In this document: positions 7,729 through 14,864 of the stretch, in pieces
How positions within the stretch are numbered: the first letter of the stretch is position 1
Layout of the letters: each line of letters opens with the position of its first letter
From: Bacteroidia bacterium
GTDB lineage: Bacteria; Bacteroidota; Bacteroidia; NS11-12g; UBA955
DNA length: 16,268 nucleotides
Direction of reading: 5' to 3'
Assembly: GCA_020848595.1 (NCBI GenBank)
Contig: JADLHV010000026.1
Location: 1 to 16,268 of the forward strand
The notes under the pieces: generated by a model
What the model saw: the letters and a program-made list of their open reading frames with translations, nothing else
Databases searched by the model: none
Told to the model about the DNA's origin: nothing
Translations under genes and position numbers: made by a program

Positions 7729-7736
7729 TAATTTCG
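7729..7736 (+). promoter_or_regulatory. Weak -7-like element before fabG
   Basis: TAATTTCG differs from TAnnTTTG at one position and lies 16 bases before the fabG ATG. No TTG is found at the expected upstream distance. It is the only promoter-like signal in the 87-base gap and marks a plausible start for the fabG-tatC-rpiB unit. Confidence 0.22.
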
Positions 7737-7752
7737 CAGTCAAATTTCAGAT

Positions 7753-8496
7753 ATGCTAAAAGGAAAAACCACATTGATTACAGGTGCTAGTAGAGGCATC
7801 GGAAAAGGAATTGCCGAGCTATTCGCCAAAAATGGATCTAATATAGCTTTTACATTTGCTAGTTCTGTAGAAAAGGCTAGGGCATTCGAGCAGGAACTGC
7901 AACAAACTTATGGTATTAAGGCAATTGGTTACCAAAGTGATGCTTCTGATTTTAATGCAGCACAAATATTGGCAGACCAAGTTGTTGCTGATTTTGGTAC
8001 TATAGATGTGCTAATTAATAATGCCGGAATTACTAAGGATACATTGCTAATGCGTATGTCAGAAGAGCAATGGGATGCAGTAATTAACACAAATTTAAAA
8101 TCGACATTTAATCTTACAAAAGCATGTCTTAAAACGTTTCTTAAAAATAGAGCTGGAAGTATCATTAATATGTCATCGGTTGTTGGAGTAACAGGTAATG
8201 CTGGTCAAGCAAACTATGCTGCTAGTAAAGCAGGGATGATAGGATTTACTAAATCTGTGGCGAAAGAATTAGGAAGCAGAAATGTAAGATGCAATGCCAT
8301 TGCTCCTGGATTTATTGAAACAGAAATGACTGCAACCTTAGATGAGGGTGTACGCAAAACATGGACAGAAACTATTCCACTTAAAAGGGGAGGTTCTACC
8401 GAGGATGTGGCCAATGCCTGTTTGTTTCTAGCAAGCGAAATGAGCGCATATATAACTGGACAGACTATTAATGTCTGTGGTGGAATGGTGATGTAA
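7753..8496 (+). CDS. fabG: 3-oxoacyl-[acyl-carrier-protein] reductase FabG
   Basis: FabG is the cytosolic NADPH-dependent reductase of fatty-acid elongation, converting 3-oxoacyl-ACP to 3-hydroxyacyl-ACP. The 247-residue length is typical. The Rossmann nucleotide loop is TGASRGIG (10-17). NNAG is at 89-92, and the catalytic tetrad is N114, S142, Y155 and K159 (YAASK at 155-159). APGFIETEMT (184-193) is the substrate-loop signature, and the C-terminus ITGQTINVCGGMVM (234-247) is the usual FabG end with an unusual Cys in place of the common D/H in VDGG. Other short-chain dehydrogenases share the core motifs, but the overall pattern is closest to FabG. It heads a compact run with tatC and rpiB. 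Confidence 0.95.
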   Translation: MLKGKTTLITGASRGIGKGIAELFAKNGSNIAFTFASSVEKARAFEQELQQTYGIKAIGYQSDASDFNAAQILADQVVADFGTIDVLINNAGITKDTLLMRMSEEQWDAVINTNLKSTFNLTKACLKTFLKNRAGSIINMSSVVGVTGNAGQANYAASKAGMIGFTKSVAKELGSRNVRCNAIAPGFIETEMTATLDEGVRKTWTETIPLKRGGSTEDVANACLFLASEMSAYITGQTINVCGGMVM

Positions 8497-8510
8497 TTGA
8501 ATAATATAAA

Positions 8511-9353
8511 TTGTCTTTAGACCAAGATTATACGGAAGAAAAGGTTGAAGAAAAGGAAATGTCCTTCTTTGATCATATTGATGTACTGAGGAAACATTTG
8601 TTGCGCAGTGCTTATTTTATTGTTGGTTTCTCTATTGTTGCTCTGATTTATATGGATTTTATCTTCCATAGAATCATTGTTGGACCACTGAATAAGGATT
8701 TTATTACTTACCGAGTCTTGTGTCAATTGGGAAGAAAACTCAATGGTTCTGATGACTTTTGTATTAAAGAGTTGAAGTTTACATTACAAAATACCGAAGT
8801 TGCAGGTCAATTTATGTTAGCTTTTAAGTTGGCATTTTTGGTTGGGATTATTGCTGCAATGCCATTTGTACTCTATCAAATGTGGTTATTTTTAAAACCT
8901 GCTCTAAGTAAAAAGGAAATTAAAAATACAAGAGGATTTGTGTTTTATACCAGCTTCTTATTTCTATCGGGTATTTCTTTTGGTTATTTCATTCTTTGTC
9001 CAATTTCTATCAATTTTTTAAGTGGATTTAACTTAAGTGATTTGATTAAAAATGAAATTAATATTGACAATGTTTTATCATTTATTTCGATGATTGTTTT
9101 GGGTACTGGATTGATTTTTGAATTGCCTATTTTAATGTATTTTTTAGGAAGAAGTGGGCTTATTAGTTCTGCTTTTTTAATCAAATATCGAAAACATGCC
9201 TTTGTTGTTATTCTGGTTTTAGCCGCTATTGCTACGCCTCCAGATATCGTAAGTCAAGTGATTTTAACCATCCCATTATACTCGCTTTTTGAAGTGGGTG
9301 TTTTTATAATTAAACGTGTTGAAAAACAAAAAATGAAAGAAGCCAATGGATAA
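8511..9353 (+). CDS. tatC: Sec-independent protein translocase subunit TatC
   Basis: TatC is the multispanning inner-membrane receptor of the twin-arginine pathway, which exports folded proteins with RR signal peptides. The start at 8511 is TTG and gives 280 residues; an in-frame ATG at 8559 begins exactly at MSFFDHIDVLR (17-27), the conserved cytosolic N-terminus. Both are possible, since relatives often carry a short acidic extension here. Six hydrophobic segments appear at roughly 32-50, 103-124, 143-165, 190-213, 229-243 and 247-267. The long first periplasmic loop (about 55-98), the motif FELPILMYFL (203-212) and TPPDIVSQ (242-249) are family marks. No tatA/tatB gene is in the window. 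The stop overlaps the rpiB start by 8 bases. Confidence 0.94.
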   Translation: MSLDQDYTEEKVEEKEMSFFDHIDVLRKHLLRSAYFIVGFSIVALIYMDFIFHRIIVGPLNKDFITYRVLCQLGRKLNGSDDFCIKELKFTLQNTEVAGQFMLAFKLAFLVGIIAAMPFVLYQMWLFLKPALSKKEIKNTRGFVFYTSFLFLSGISFGYFILCPISINFLSGFNLSDLIKNEINIDNVLSFISMIVLGTGLIFELPILMYFLGRSGLISSAFLIKYRKHAFVVILVLAAIATPPDIVSQVILTIPLYSLFEVGVFIIKRVEKQKMKEANG

Positions 9354-9786
9354 TACAATCAAAATTCAAATCGGTTCAGACCATGCAGGTTTTGAACTTA
9401 AAGCTAAAGTAATCGAATTTCTTAACAGTGCAGGTTATCATGTCAAAGATTTTGGTTGTTTTAATACTGATTCAATGGATTATCCTGATGTGGCACATCC
9501 TGTTGCAGAAGCGGTTGAAGCAGAGCAAGGTTCATTAGGGATTTTAATTTGTGGTAGTGGAAATGGCGTTTGTTTAACTGCTAATAAGCATCAAGGTATT
9601 CGTGCAGCTTTATGTTGGTTGCCTGAATTAGGTGCTCTAGCAAGACAGCATAATAACGCCAACATACTTTGTTTGCCTGCAAGATTTATTAGTGAGTCTG
9701 ATGCTCTCGAAATTATTTCTGCATATTTAAGTGCTGAATTCGAAGGTGGACGTCACCAAAATAGAGTGAATAAAATTAGTTGCTGA
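9346..9786 (+). CDS. rpiB: Ribose-5-phosphate isomerase B
   Basis: RpiB interconverts ribose 5-phosphate and ribulose 5-phosphate in the non-oxidative pentose phosphate pathway. At 146 residues it has the usual size. Family motifs are GSDHAGFELK (10-19), MDYPDVAHPVA (45-54 region), LICGSGNGVCLTANK (67-81) with the likely catalytic base C69, RQHNNANILCLPAR (100-113) with H102, and GGRHQNRVNKI (134-144), which binds the substrate phosphate. The glycine-rich loop reads CGSGNG rather than the commoner CGTGIG or CGSGNGM. The ATG lies within the end of tatC (8-base overlap), so the two are translationally coupled. RpiB-family LacA/B proteins look similar, but no lac genes are nearby. No clear terminator hairpin follows in the 82-base convergent gap. 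Confidence 0.95.
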   Translation: MDNTIKIQIGSDHAGFELKAKVIEFLNSAGYHVKDFGCFNTDSMDYPDVAHPVAEAVEAEQGSLGILICGSGNGVCLTANKHQGIRAALCWLPELGALARQHNNANILCLPARFISESDALEIISAYLSAEFEGGRHQNRVNKISC

Positions 9787-9868
9787 TTTCTTCAGAGCGT
9801 TTCATTATAGCTCAATTAGTCTTGGCTGTTGACCAATAATTGCAAATGCATCTAAAAGTAATCGATTT

Positions 9869-10618
9869 TTAGTAAAAACGGTTTCGGCCGTAGTGTCTCC
9901 AATACCAAGCAAGTCCCCAACCTGCAATAGCACCACCTATATGAGCAAAGTGCGCTACAGGGTCCCATCCAAAATTACTGATACCTAAGTAAACATCTAA
10001 TCCAATAATTATAGGGACTAAGTATTTAGCTTTAATAGGGTATGGAATAAATAGAAACATTAATTGAGTATTTGGAAAATAGTAAGCAAAAGCTACTACA
10101 ATTCCATATATAGCACCACTAGCACCAACAAGCTCTCCAAAGTAGGCTCTAGTTACCGTATTAAAGGATTCTTGAGTATAGAAAGGAGCTTGAGAAGAAT
10201 AACTACCATCTGAAAGAATATCTATTTGTAGAGAAGATAAAGAAGGAAACCAAGACCCTAAAGCATTGTATACTAGAATTGATTCGACAGCAACATGCAA
10301 AAAGATAGAACCTAGTCCAGCAAAAAAGAAAAGTTTCACAAATTTTTTTGTTCCTAGAATATTTTCTACTGTTGGACCAATAGTAATCAATGCAATCATA
10401 TTAAAAATCAAGTGAGGAGATAAACCGTGACTATCGTGCATAAACATATGCGTAATAATTTGCCAAGGTTTAAAATCAGGATTTAAAGGGTAATGCATTG
10501 CCAGCAGTGTATTGAGGTCGAAAATCCCTCTAATTAATAATAGTTTAGTTCCTATATAAAGCACTATACATGCAATAGTGATATTTTTTACAGCTGGAGT
10601 TAATTGCAATCTGTTCAT
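9869..10618 (-). CDS. Rhomboid family intramembrane serine protease
   Basis: Rhomboids cut membrane proteins within or near their transmembrane segments. The 249-residue protein has about six hydrophobic segments. Active-site features are all present: H69 and N73 in HLIFNM (oxyanion region, as H150/N154 in GlpG), the nucleophile S167 in GASGAIYG (165-172), and the catalytic H226 in AHIGG (225-229). A long loop (about 119-160) between the H/N-bearing part and the serine helix is larger than in GlpG and probably lies outside the membrane. The stop is 82 bases from convergent rpiB. The ATG at 10618 directly abuts the mutL stop with no spacer, so it is expressed with mutL; this mutL-rhomboid pairing is familiar in Bacteroidota. 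The substrate is unknown. Confidence 0.94.
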   Translation of the reverse strand: MNRLQLTPAVKNITIACIVLYIGTKLLLIRGIFDLNTLLAMHYPLNPDFKPWQIITHMFMHDSHGLSPHLIFNMIALITIGPTVENILGTKKFVKLFFFAGLGSIFLHVAVESILVYNALGSWFPSLSSLQIDILSDGSYSSQAPFYTQESFNTVTRAYFGELVGASGAIYGIVVAFAYYFPNTQLMFLFIPYPIKAKYLVPIIIGLDVYLGISNFGWDPVAHFAHIGGAIAGWGLAWYWRHYGRNRFY

Positions 10619-12421
10619 TTATTTAAATCTTTCGCTTAAGTAATTTGTATTAAGTTCAATATACACTGCATTTCCGTTAGGACGAGTAGCGGGAAGTTCA
10701 CAATCGAAGAGTTGTTCTAATAAATCGATTAATTCTTCTTTCTCCATACTTCTAGTTCTAAAAATGGCTTCATTTTGTGCAAGAGAGACAGCAAGATTTT
10801 TTCTTTTGTCGTGAGCATATTGAGAGGCATTATTTTTATAGTGTTCGAGTAAGCCTTCAAGAAGATCTTTTTCGGTGCCTTTCATTGTTTCTGCAGGCAC
10901 ACCATTGATGATAAGACAATTGGTACCAAAATCAGCTACATCAAAACCTAACTCCTTCATTTCCTCTAAAATTTCGTGAGCCATAGCATAATCGGGGCCA
11001 GATAATTCTATAGTTCTAGGAAAGAGCAATTGTTGTGTAAGAGCGCTTCTTCTTTGGATACTATTTAAATGTTTTTCATATAATATGCGTTCGTGAGCAG
11101 CCCTTTGGTCGACAACAATTAGTTTATTATCTTTATTTGCAACAATGAAACCTTCGGCGATTTGAAACGCGTCTGTTATTTGAGCATTTTTAAGGTTGTT
11201 AGGAATAAGTTGTTGAATAGGTTGAGTATTCTCTCGTGATTCTAAGTAGTTATTTTCAAAGAGTTTATGCCACTGAGAAGTTTGAACACCCCGCATATTA
11301 GAACCAGATTTAAATGGGTCGAATTGATTAACTTTAACAGCGGGTTTACCAAGAGAGTTTGGCTCATCTTCATGTTTTAAAAAGGCAACTGGATTAAAAG
11401 TATTAGGGTCGCCAAAATCTAATTCAGGAATAACAACATATTGGCCTAAGGCTTTTTTCACGGCAGATTTTACCAAAGTATAGATAGCGCGTTCGTCATC
11501 AAACTTAATTTCAGTTTTAGTAGGATGAATATTGACATCAATTCTAGAAGGGTCTAACTCTAGAAATAGGACATAACTTGGAAATTGGTCTTTAGCAATT
11601 AATTGGTCAAATGAATTGACTATAGCATGATGTAAATAAGCATCTTTAATAAAGCGATTATTAACGAATAAAAATTGTTCACCACGTGTTTTTTTTGCTA
11701 TTTCTGGTTTGCCAACATATCCTTTAACATTAAGCAAATCATGAGATTCAGAGACAGGCAAAAAATCGGCATCATTACGTTTTCCTAGCAATTCGGCTAT
11801 TCGTTTAGATGGACTACTAGGTTTTAGATCAAATACTTCTTTGTCATTATGAAACATACTGAAAGCCACTTCATGATGCGGCATTGCAACACGAATAAAT
11901 TCATCGATGATATGTCTTAATTCAACTGGAATACTTTTAAGGAAATTACGTCGAGCAGGGACATTATAGAATAAATTTTTAATAGAAAATTGAGTACCAT
12001 CCAGACAAGCAGTTTGGTCTTGTTCGATGATTTTGCTTCCCTCTATTTTAATGAGAGTACCAATTTCGTCACTACTTCTTTTGGTTTTCATTTCGACATG
12101 AGCAATAGCAGCAATAGAAGCCAATGCTTCACCTCTAAATCCAAAACTACTTAATTTAAAAAGGTCATCCGTTTTAGTAATTTTAGAAGTAGCGTGTCTT
12201 TCCCAGCACATTCGAGCATCAGTTGGGCTCATTCCAAGGCCATTATCGGTAATTTGAATTAATTGAGTGCCACCTTCTTTTACAATAAGACGGATTTCGG
12301 TGGCGCCAGCATCCAGCGAATTCTCTAATAGCTCCTTAACTGCAGAAGCAGGTCGTTGAACCACTTCACCTGCCGCAATTTGATTGGCAATATTATCTGG
12401 CAAAAGTTTAATACGATCCAT
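10619..12421 (-). CDS. mutL: DNA mismatch repair protein MutL
   Basis: MutL couples MutS mismatch recognition to downstream strand removal. At 600 residues it is full length. The GHKL ATPase domain shows IAAGEVVQRPASAVKELLE (15-33) with the probable base E30 and Mg ligand N34, DNGLGM (59-64), and GFRGEALASIAAIA (94-107). The transducer domain has DVNIHPTKTEIKF (295-307), and a variable linker runs about 330-415. In the C-terminal dimerisation domain the endonuclease motif DQHA(X)2E(X)4E appears as DQRAAHERILYE (438-449), with Arg replacing the metal-site His. The later zinc-site motifs ACR and CPHGRP correspond to AQN (548-550) and RPNGNA (580-585), so nicking activity is doubtful. The ATG at 12421 lies 2 bases after the stop of a 48-codon reading frame and about 155 bases from a promoter-like site. 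Confidence 0.96.
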   Translation of the reverse strand: MDRIKLLPDNIANQIAAGEVVQRPASAVKELLENSLDAGATEIRLIVKEGGTQLIQITDNGLGMSPTDARMCWERHATSKITKTDDLFKLSSFGFRGEALASIAAIAHVEMKTKRSSDEIGTLIKIEGSKIIEQDQTACLDGTQFSIKNLFYNVPARRNFLKSIPVELRHIIDEFIRVAMPHHEVAFSMFHNDKEVFDLKPSSPSKRIAELLGKRNDADFLPVSESHDLLNVKGYVGKPEIAKKTRGEQFLFVNNRFIKDAYLHHAIVNSFDQLIAKDQFPSYVLFLELDPSRIDVNIHPTKTEIKFDDERAIYTLVKSAVKKALGQYVVIPELDFGDPNTFNPVAFLKHEDEPNSLGKPAVKVNQFDPFKSGSNMRGVQTSQWHKLFENNYLESRENTQPIQQLIPNNLKNAQITDAFQIAEGFIVANKDNKLIVVDQRAAHERILYEKHLNSIQRRSALTQQLLFPRTIELSGPDYAMAHEILEEMKELGFDVADFGTNCLIINGVPAETMKGTEKDLLEGLLEHYKNNASQYAHDKRKNLAVSLAQNEAIFRTRSMEKEELIDLLEQLFDCELPATRPNGNAVYIELNTNYLSERFK

Positions 12422-12423
12422 AA

Positions 12424-12570
12424 TTAAATAGATAAAAGCTTAGATAACTTAGAAACTACCGCCAATTCAAATTTTTCTATAAAAAGCGTATTGTCTCCAA
12501 TAGCATTGAATTCATTGGCTAAAAAGCCAGGCTTTACTCGATATGCTATTGAATCTTCCCTTTTAATCAC
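12424..12570 (-). CDS. Possible 48-residue leader ORF before mutL
   Basis: An in-frame run begins at GTG (12570) and ends at TAA (12426-12424), 2 bases before the mutL ATG. The translation begins VIKREDSIAYRVKPG and ends FELAVVSKLSKLLSI; I recognise no family. There is no in-frame ATG, and a stop codon lies two codons upstream of the GTG. The position directly after a promoter-like site would make the GTG nearly leaderless. It may be a small translated leader, the remnant of a gene, or an open stretch of 5' untranslated RNA. Confidence 0.22.
   Translation of the reverse strand: MIKREDSIAYRVKPGFLANEFNAIGDNTLFIEKFELAVVSKLSKLLSI
12498..12551. repeat. Nested inverted repeats in the mutL leader
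   Basis: CAATAGCAT at 12498-12506 is complementary to ATGCTATTG at 12543-12551, with 36 bases between. Inside lies the small hairpin TGGCT-AAAA-AGCCA (12516-12529), which competes with AAAGCC-A-GGCTTT (12523-12535). In RNA from the mutL promoter these could form alternative stems. No T-tract follows on the minus strand at the end of a long stem, so a classical terminator is not supported. Confidence 0.3.
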
Positions 12571-12576
12571 GCCCTA

Positions 12577-12609
12577 CAAAGATATTGATAATTCAATAAT
12601 CATTCTCAA
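12577..12609 (-). promoter_or_regulatory. Candidate promoter for the mutL-rhomboid operon
   Basis: On the minus strand TATCTTTG (12584-12577) matches TAnnTTTG exactly, with TTG (12609-12607) 22 bases upstream. The predicted start near 12571 falls next to the GTG at 12570 and leaves about 150 bases of leader before mutL. It sits in the 227-base gap downstream of the glycosyltransferase gene, which otherwise shows no clear terminator. Confidence 0.45.
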
Positions 12610-12648
12610 TTGTTAGTATCTCGAAGATAATTTAACTCATCGGGAATT

Positions 12649-13767
12649 TTACGCCATTAAATCGATGATTAATCGAGCATTTTTCTCGTTATCAAACAAA
12701 CTTTCTGAGAGTATTTTAACGCGGTTTTGTAGATCGTTTTCTGTGAACTTTTCTTGCCAATAGTGTTTAATTTTTTCCACCATTTCTTCGCCTTTATCTG
12801 CTAGAATACAAGCGTTTTCTAAGGTAGTATTATGAATCATTAATTCATTAGCAATGCAAAATCTACCGCAATACAATGCATTTAGTAGCTTAAGTTTGAT
12901 GCCAGTACCTTGAAAAGTTGGAAGAACATTGATTTGAGCATTGGATATTGCTTCCATAATTTCTGCATTCGACCAATTATCAATCAATTGAATATGGGCG
13001 TATTTTTGACATGCCTTTATAAGCTCATCGCTTGGATGACTTCCAGCAATGATGCAGGGCATTTTTAATTTTGAAAACACCTCATTGATTAGAAAAAGTG
13101 CAGCAAAATTATTTTCTCCTACACCTAAATTTCCGTGATATAAAATGAATTTGCCTTTGCCTGTTTGTATTGAAGCCTGATCATTGGCATGAAATGCAGG
13201 AACAAGCATCGAATTATGGTATTTTTTGTTTAAATATTGATGGTCAGGAGGTGAAATAGCTAAAATTTTAGTAGCACTTTTTAAGTGTTTTTCATAACTT
13301 TTTAGTTTATCCGATTCATTCCTGAAAAAATACTTTTTGAAATAATTATTTTCAACTTTCTCTAAATTCTTATAGTAGTCGTGCTCTATATTGTGGTTGC
13401 GAACCAAGCGAATTCTTTTCGAAAGCTTTTCGTGATTTAAGAAATAGGTACAATGGAGACCTTCAAAAATAATCGGGTGTTGATCTTTGCATAGATTGAT
13501 CAAAAGTTCCTCATGATTGCGGGTGGAAACGATATAAGGTGTTTCGCCTATAAAAGGATTTTTGTATTTACTTCTTTTATAATAATAGACTTTTTTACAT
13601 ATTGAATTAAGTTCAGGAGCATCAGGTCTACCATATTGAAAACAATGTAAAATAATACCTATTCCAAGTTTATTAAGTGTCCTTATTTTATGATAGATAT
13701 CAATCACACCGCCATAATCGGCAGGGAAAGGCACATCAAAAGCGACTATATGAAGGGTCTTTTTCAA
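12649..13767 (-). CDS. GT4-like glycosyltransferase, second of the pair
   Basis: This 372-residue protein has the two-domain GT-B layout. The N-terminal domain opens with the beta-strand LHIVAFDVPFPADYGG (5-20), ending in the glycine pair typical of GT4 enzymes. The C-terminal nucleotide-sugar domain starts at FILYHGNLGVGENN (207-220) and carries AGSHPS (241-246) and the sugar-nucleotide loop TFQGTGIKLKLLNALYCG (284-301). It probably transfers a sugar to a cell-surface glycan or lipid acceptor; donor and acceptor cannot be read from the sequence. No signal peptide or membrane helix is seen. The start codon is TTG (13767-13765), overlapping the upstream TGA in a TTGA junction; no later ATG keeps the first strand. 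It is the last gene of the recQ-GT-GT chain. Confidence 0.9.
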   Translation of the reverse strand: MKKTLHIVAFDVPFPADYGGVIDIYHKIRTLNKLGIGIILHCFQYGRPDAPELNSICKKVYYYKRSKYKNPFIGETPYIVSTRNHEELLINLCKDQHPIIFEGLHCTYFLNHEKLSKRIRLVRNHNIEHDYYKNLEKVENNYFKKYFFRNESDKLKSYEKHLKSATKILAISPPDHQYLNKKYHNSMLVPAFHANDQASIQTGKGKFILYHGNLGVGENNFAALFLINEVFSKLKMPCIIAGSHPSDELIKACQKYAHIQLIDNWSNAEIMEAISNAQINVLPTFQGTGIKLKLLNALYCGRFCIANELMIHNTTLENACILADKGEEMVEKIKHYWQEKFTENDLQNRVKILSESLFDNEKNARLIIDLMA

Positions 13768-14864
13768 ATTTTGATTAAAGTTTTCAAAACTTCTTTTTCT
13801 TTTTCCCAGTTATAAGTCTTGGAGGCAATATTAGCATTTTCTTTTAACTTATCATATTCATTAGGGAACTCCAGCCATCGTTTTATCTGATTGGTTAAAT
13901 CAATTAATGTATCATCAATACACACTCCAGCCCTTGTTTTTTCATTTAAATCTAAATATTCTGGCAAACGAGATGAAATGGATGGAATTCCAGCGTGCAT
14001 ATAATCAAAATACTTATTGCTCAGCGAATAGTAATAACTCAGACTCTGTGATGCATCCAATAAATTAAAGCCAGCAAAACAAGTAGGGGTGATGGCTCTT
14101 AATTCATCAGGAGTCAGCAATCCTTTGAAAATAACATTGTTCAAAGAAGCCGCTTTCTGACGAAGGATAAGGCTTAAATCTCCTTCTCCAATAATTAGGC
14201 AATCGCACATAGGGAGTTGCTGCATAGCCTCGATAAGAAGTTCTATTTTTCTACCTTCATTTAAAGCGCCTTGATAAATGATTATAGGACGTTTAGAAGT
14301 TGTGATTTCAATTGTTTTTTGAGAAATAGATGGAACGTTTTTAATAGTGCCAAATAATTTGCCATAGCGTTTTGATAGTTCAGAGGCGAGTTGTGGTCCG
14401 ACGGTATAACGAACACTCGATTGATTGACCCCTAATTGAGTAATAATATGCCATATTTTCTTTTTCCATTTAGATTTCAGTTCAGGTACTTCACAAAAGT
14501 ATTCATGAGCATCATAAATCAATGGTTTTCTCTTTATTTTAGAAAGAAAAGTAAATGCTAATAAAGTATCACTATCTACGGCATAGTAGGCATCGGCAGA
14601 CTTAAACAATTGACTCCAGAAATAGCGATGATTTAAGAGCAAATACATGCCAATACCTGAGTTTATTGGAAGTTTATACCCTTTTATCTGAAAATCAAAT
14701 TTTAAGGCATTTTCCTTATCATTCGATTTATATTTATAGTAATTTCTATAGAGAATTTCAATATCATAGCCAAAATCTAGAAGAGCATTACCTATTCTAA
14801 TCATTCTCTGATCAGAGATGATATGCCCGCTTATGCCTATTAAGATTTTCTTTTTTCTTTCCAT
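13764..14864 (-). CDS. GT4-like glycosyltransferase, first of the pair
   Basis: The ATG at 14864 gives 366 residues starting MERKKKILIGISGHIISDQR; a TTG two codons upstream is possible but less likely. The GT-B fold is supported by the N-terminal strand and RIGNALLDFGYDIEIL (23-38), YDAHEYF (117-123), which is frequent in GT4 enzymes acting on envelope glycans, IIIYQGALNEGRKIELLIEA (194-213) at the start of the C-terminal domain, IIGEGDL (224-230), and SNKYFDYMHAGIPSISS (282-298), where K284 and the following acidic or polar residues would contact the donor. It overlaps the recQ 3' end by 25 bases and the next glycosyltransferase by 4 bases. This implies one transcript and perhaps enzymes acting in sequence on the same glycan. 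The sugar specificity is unknown. Confidence 0.9.
   Translation of the reverse strand: MERKKKILIGISGHIISDQRMIRIGNALLDFGYDIEILYRNYYKYKSNDKENALKFDFQIKGYKLPINSGIGMYLLLNHRYFWSQLFKSADAYYAVDSDTLLAFTFLSKIKRKPLIYDAHEYFCEVPELKSKWKKKIWHIITQLGVNQSSVRYTVGPQLASELSKRYGKLFGTIKNVPSISQKTIEITTSKRPIIIYQGALNEGRKIELLIEAMQQLPMCDCLIIGEGDLSLILRQKAASLNNVIFKGLLTPDELRAITPTCFAGFNLLDASQSLSYYYSLSNKYFDYMHAGIPSISSRLPEYLDLNEKTRAGVCIDDTLIDLTNQIKRWLEFPNEYDKLKENANIASKTYNWEKEKEVLKTLIKI

Noticed and set aside
9787..9868. Terminator between convergent rpiB and the rhomboid gene
   Set aside because: The best stem (CTAAAA/TTTTAG around a 9-base loop) is short and AT-only; no GC stem followed by a T-tract was found.
12498..12551. 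Inverted repeat as an intrinsic terminator for the glycosyltransferase operon
   Set aside because: The arms are 36 bases apart and no U-tract follows the outer stem on the minus strand; the nearby promoter-like site suggests a leader structure instead.
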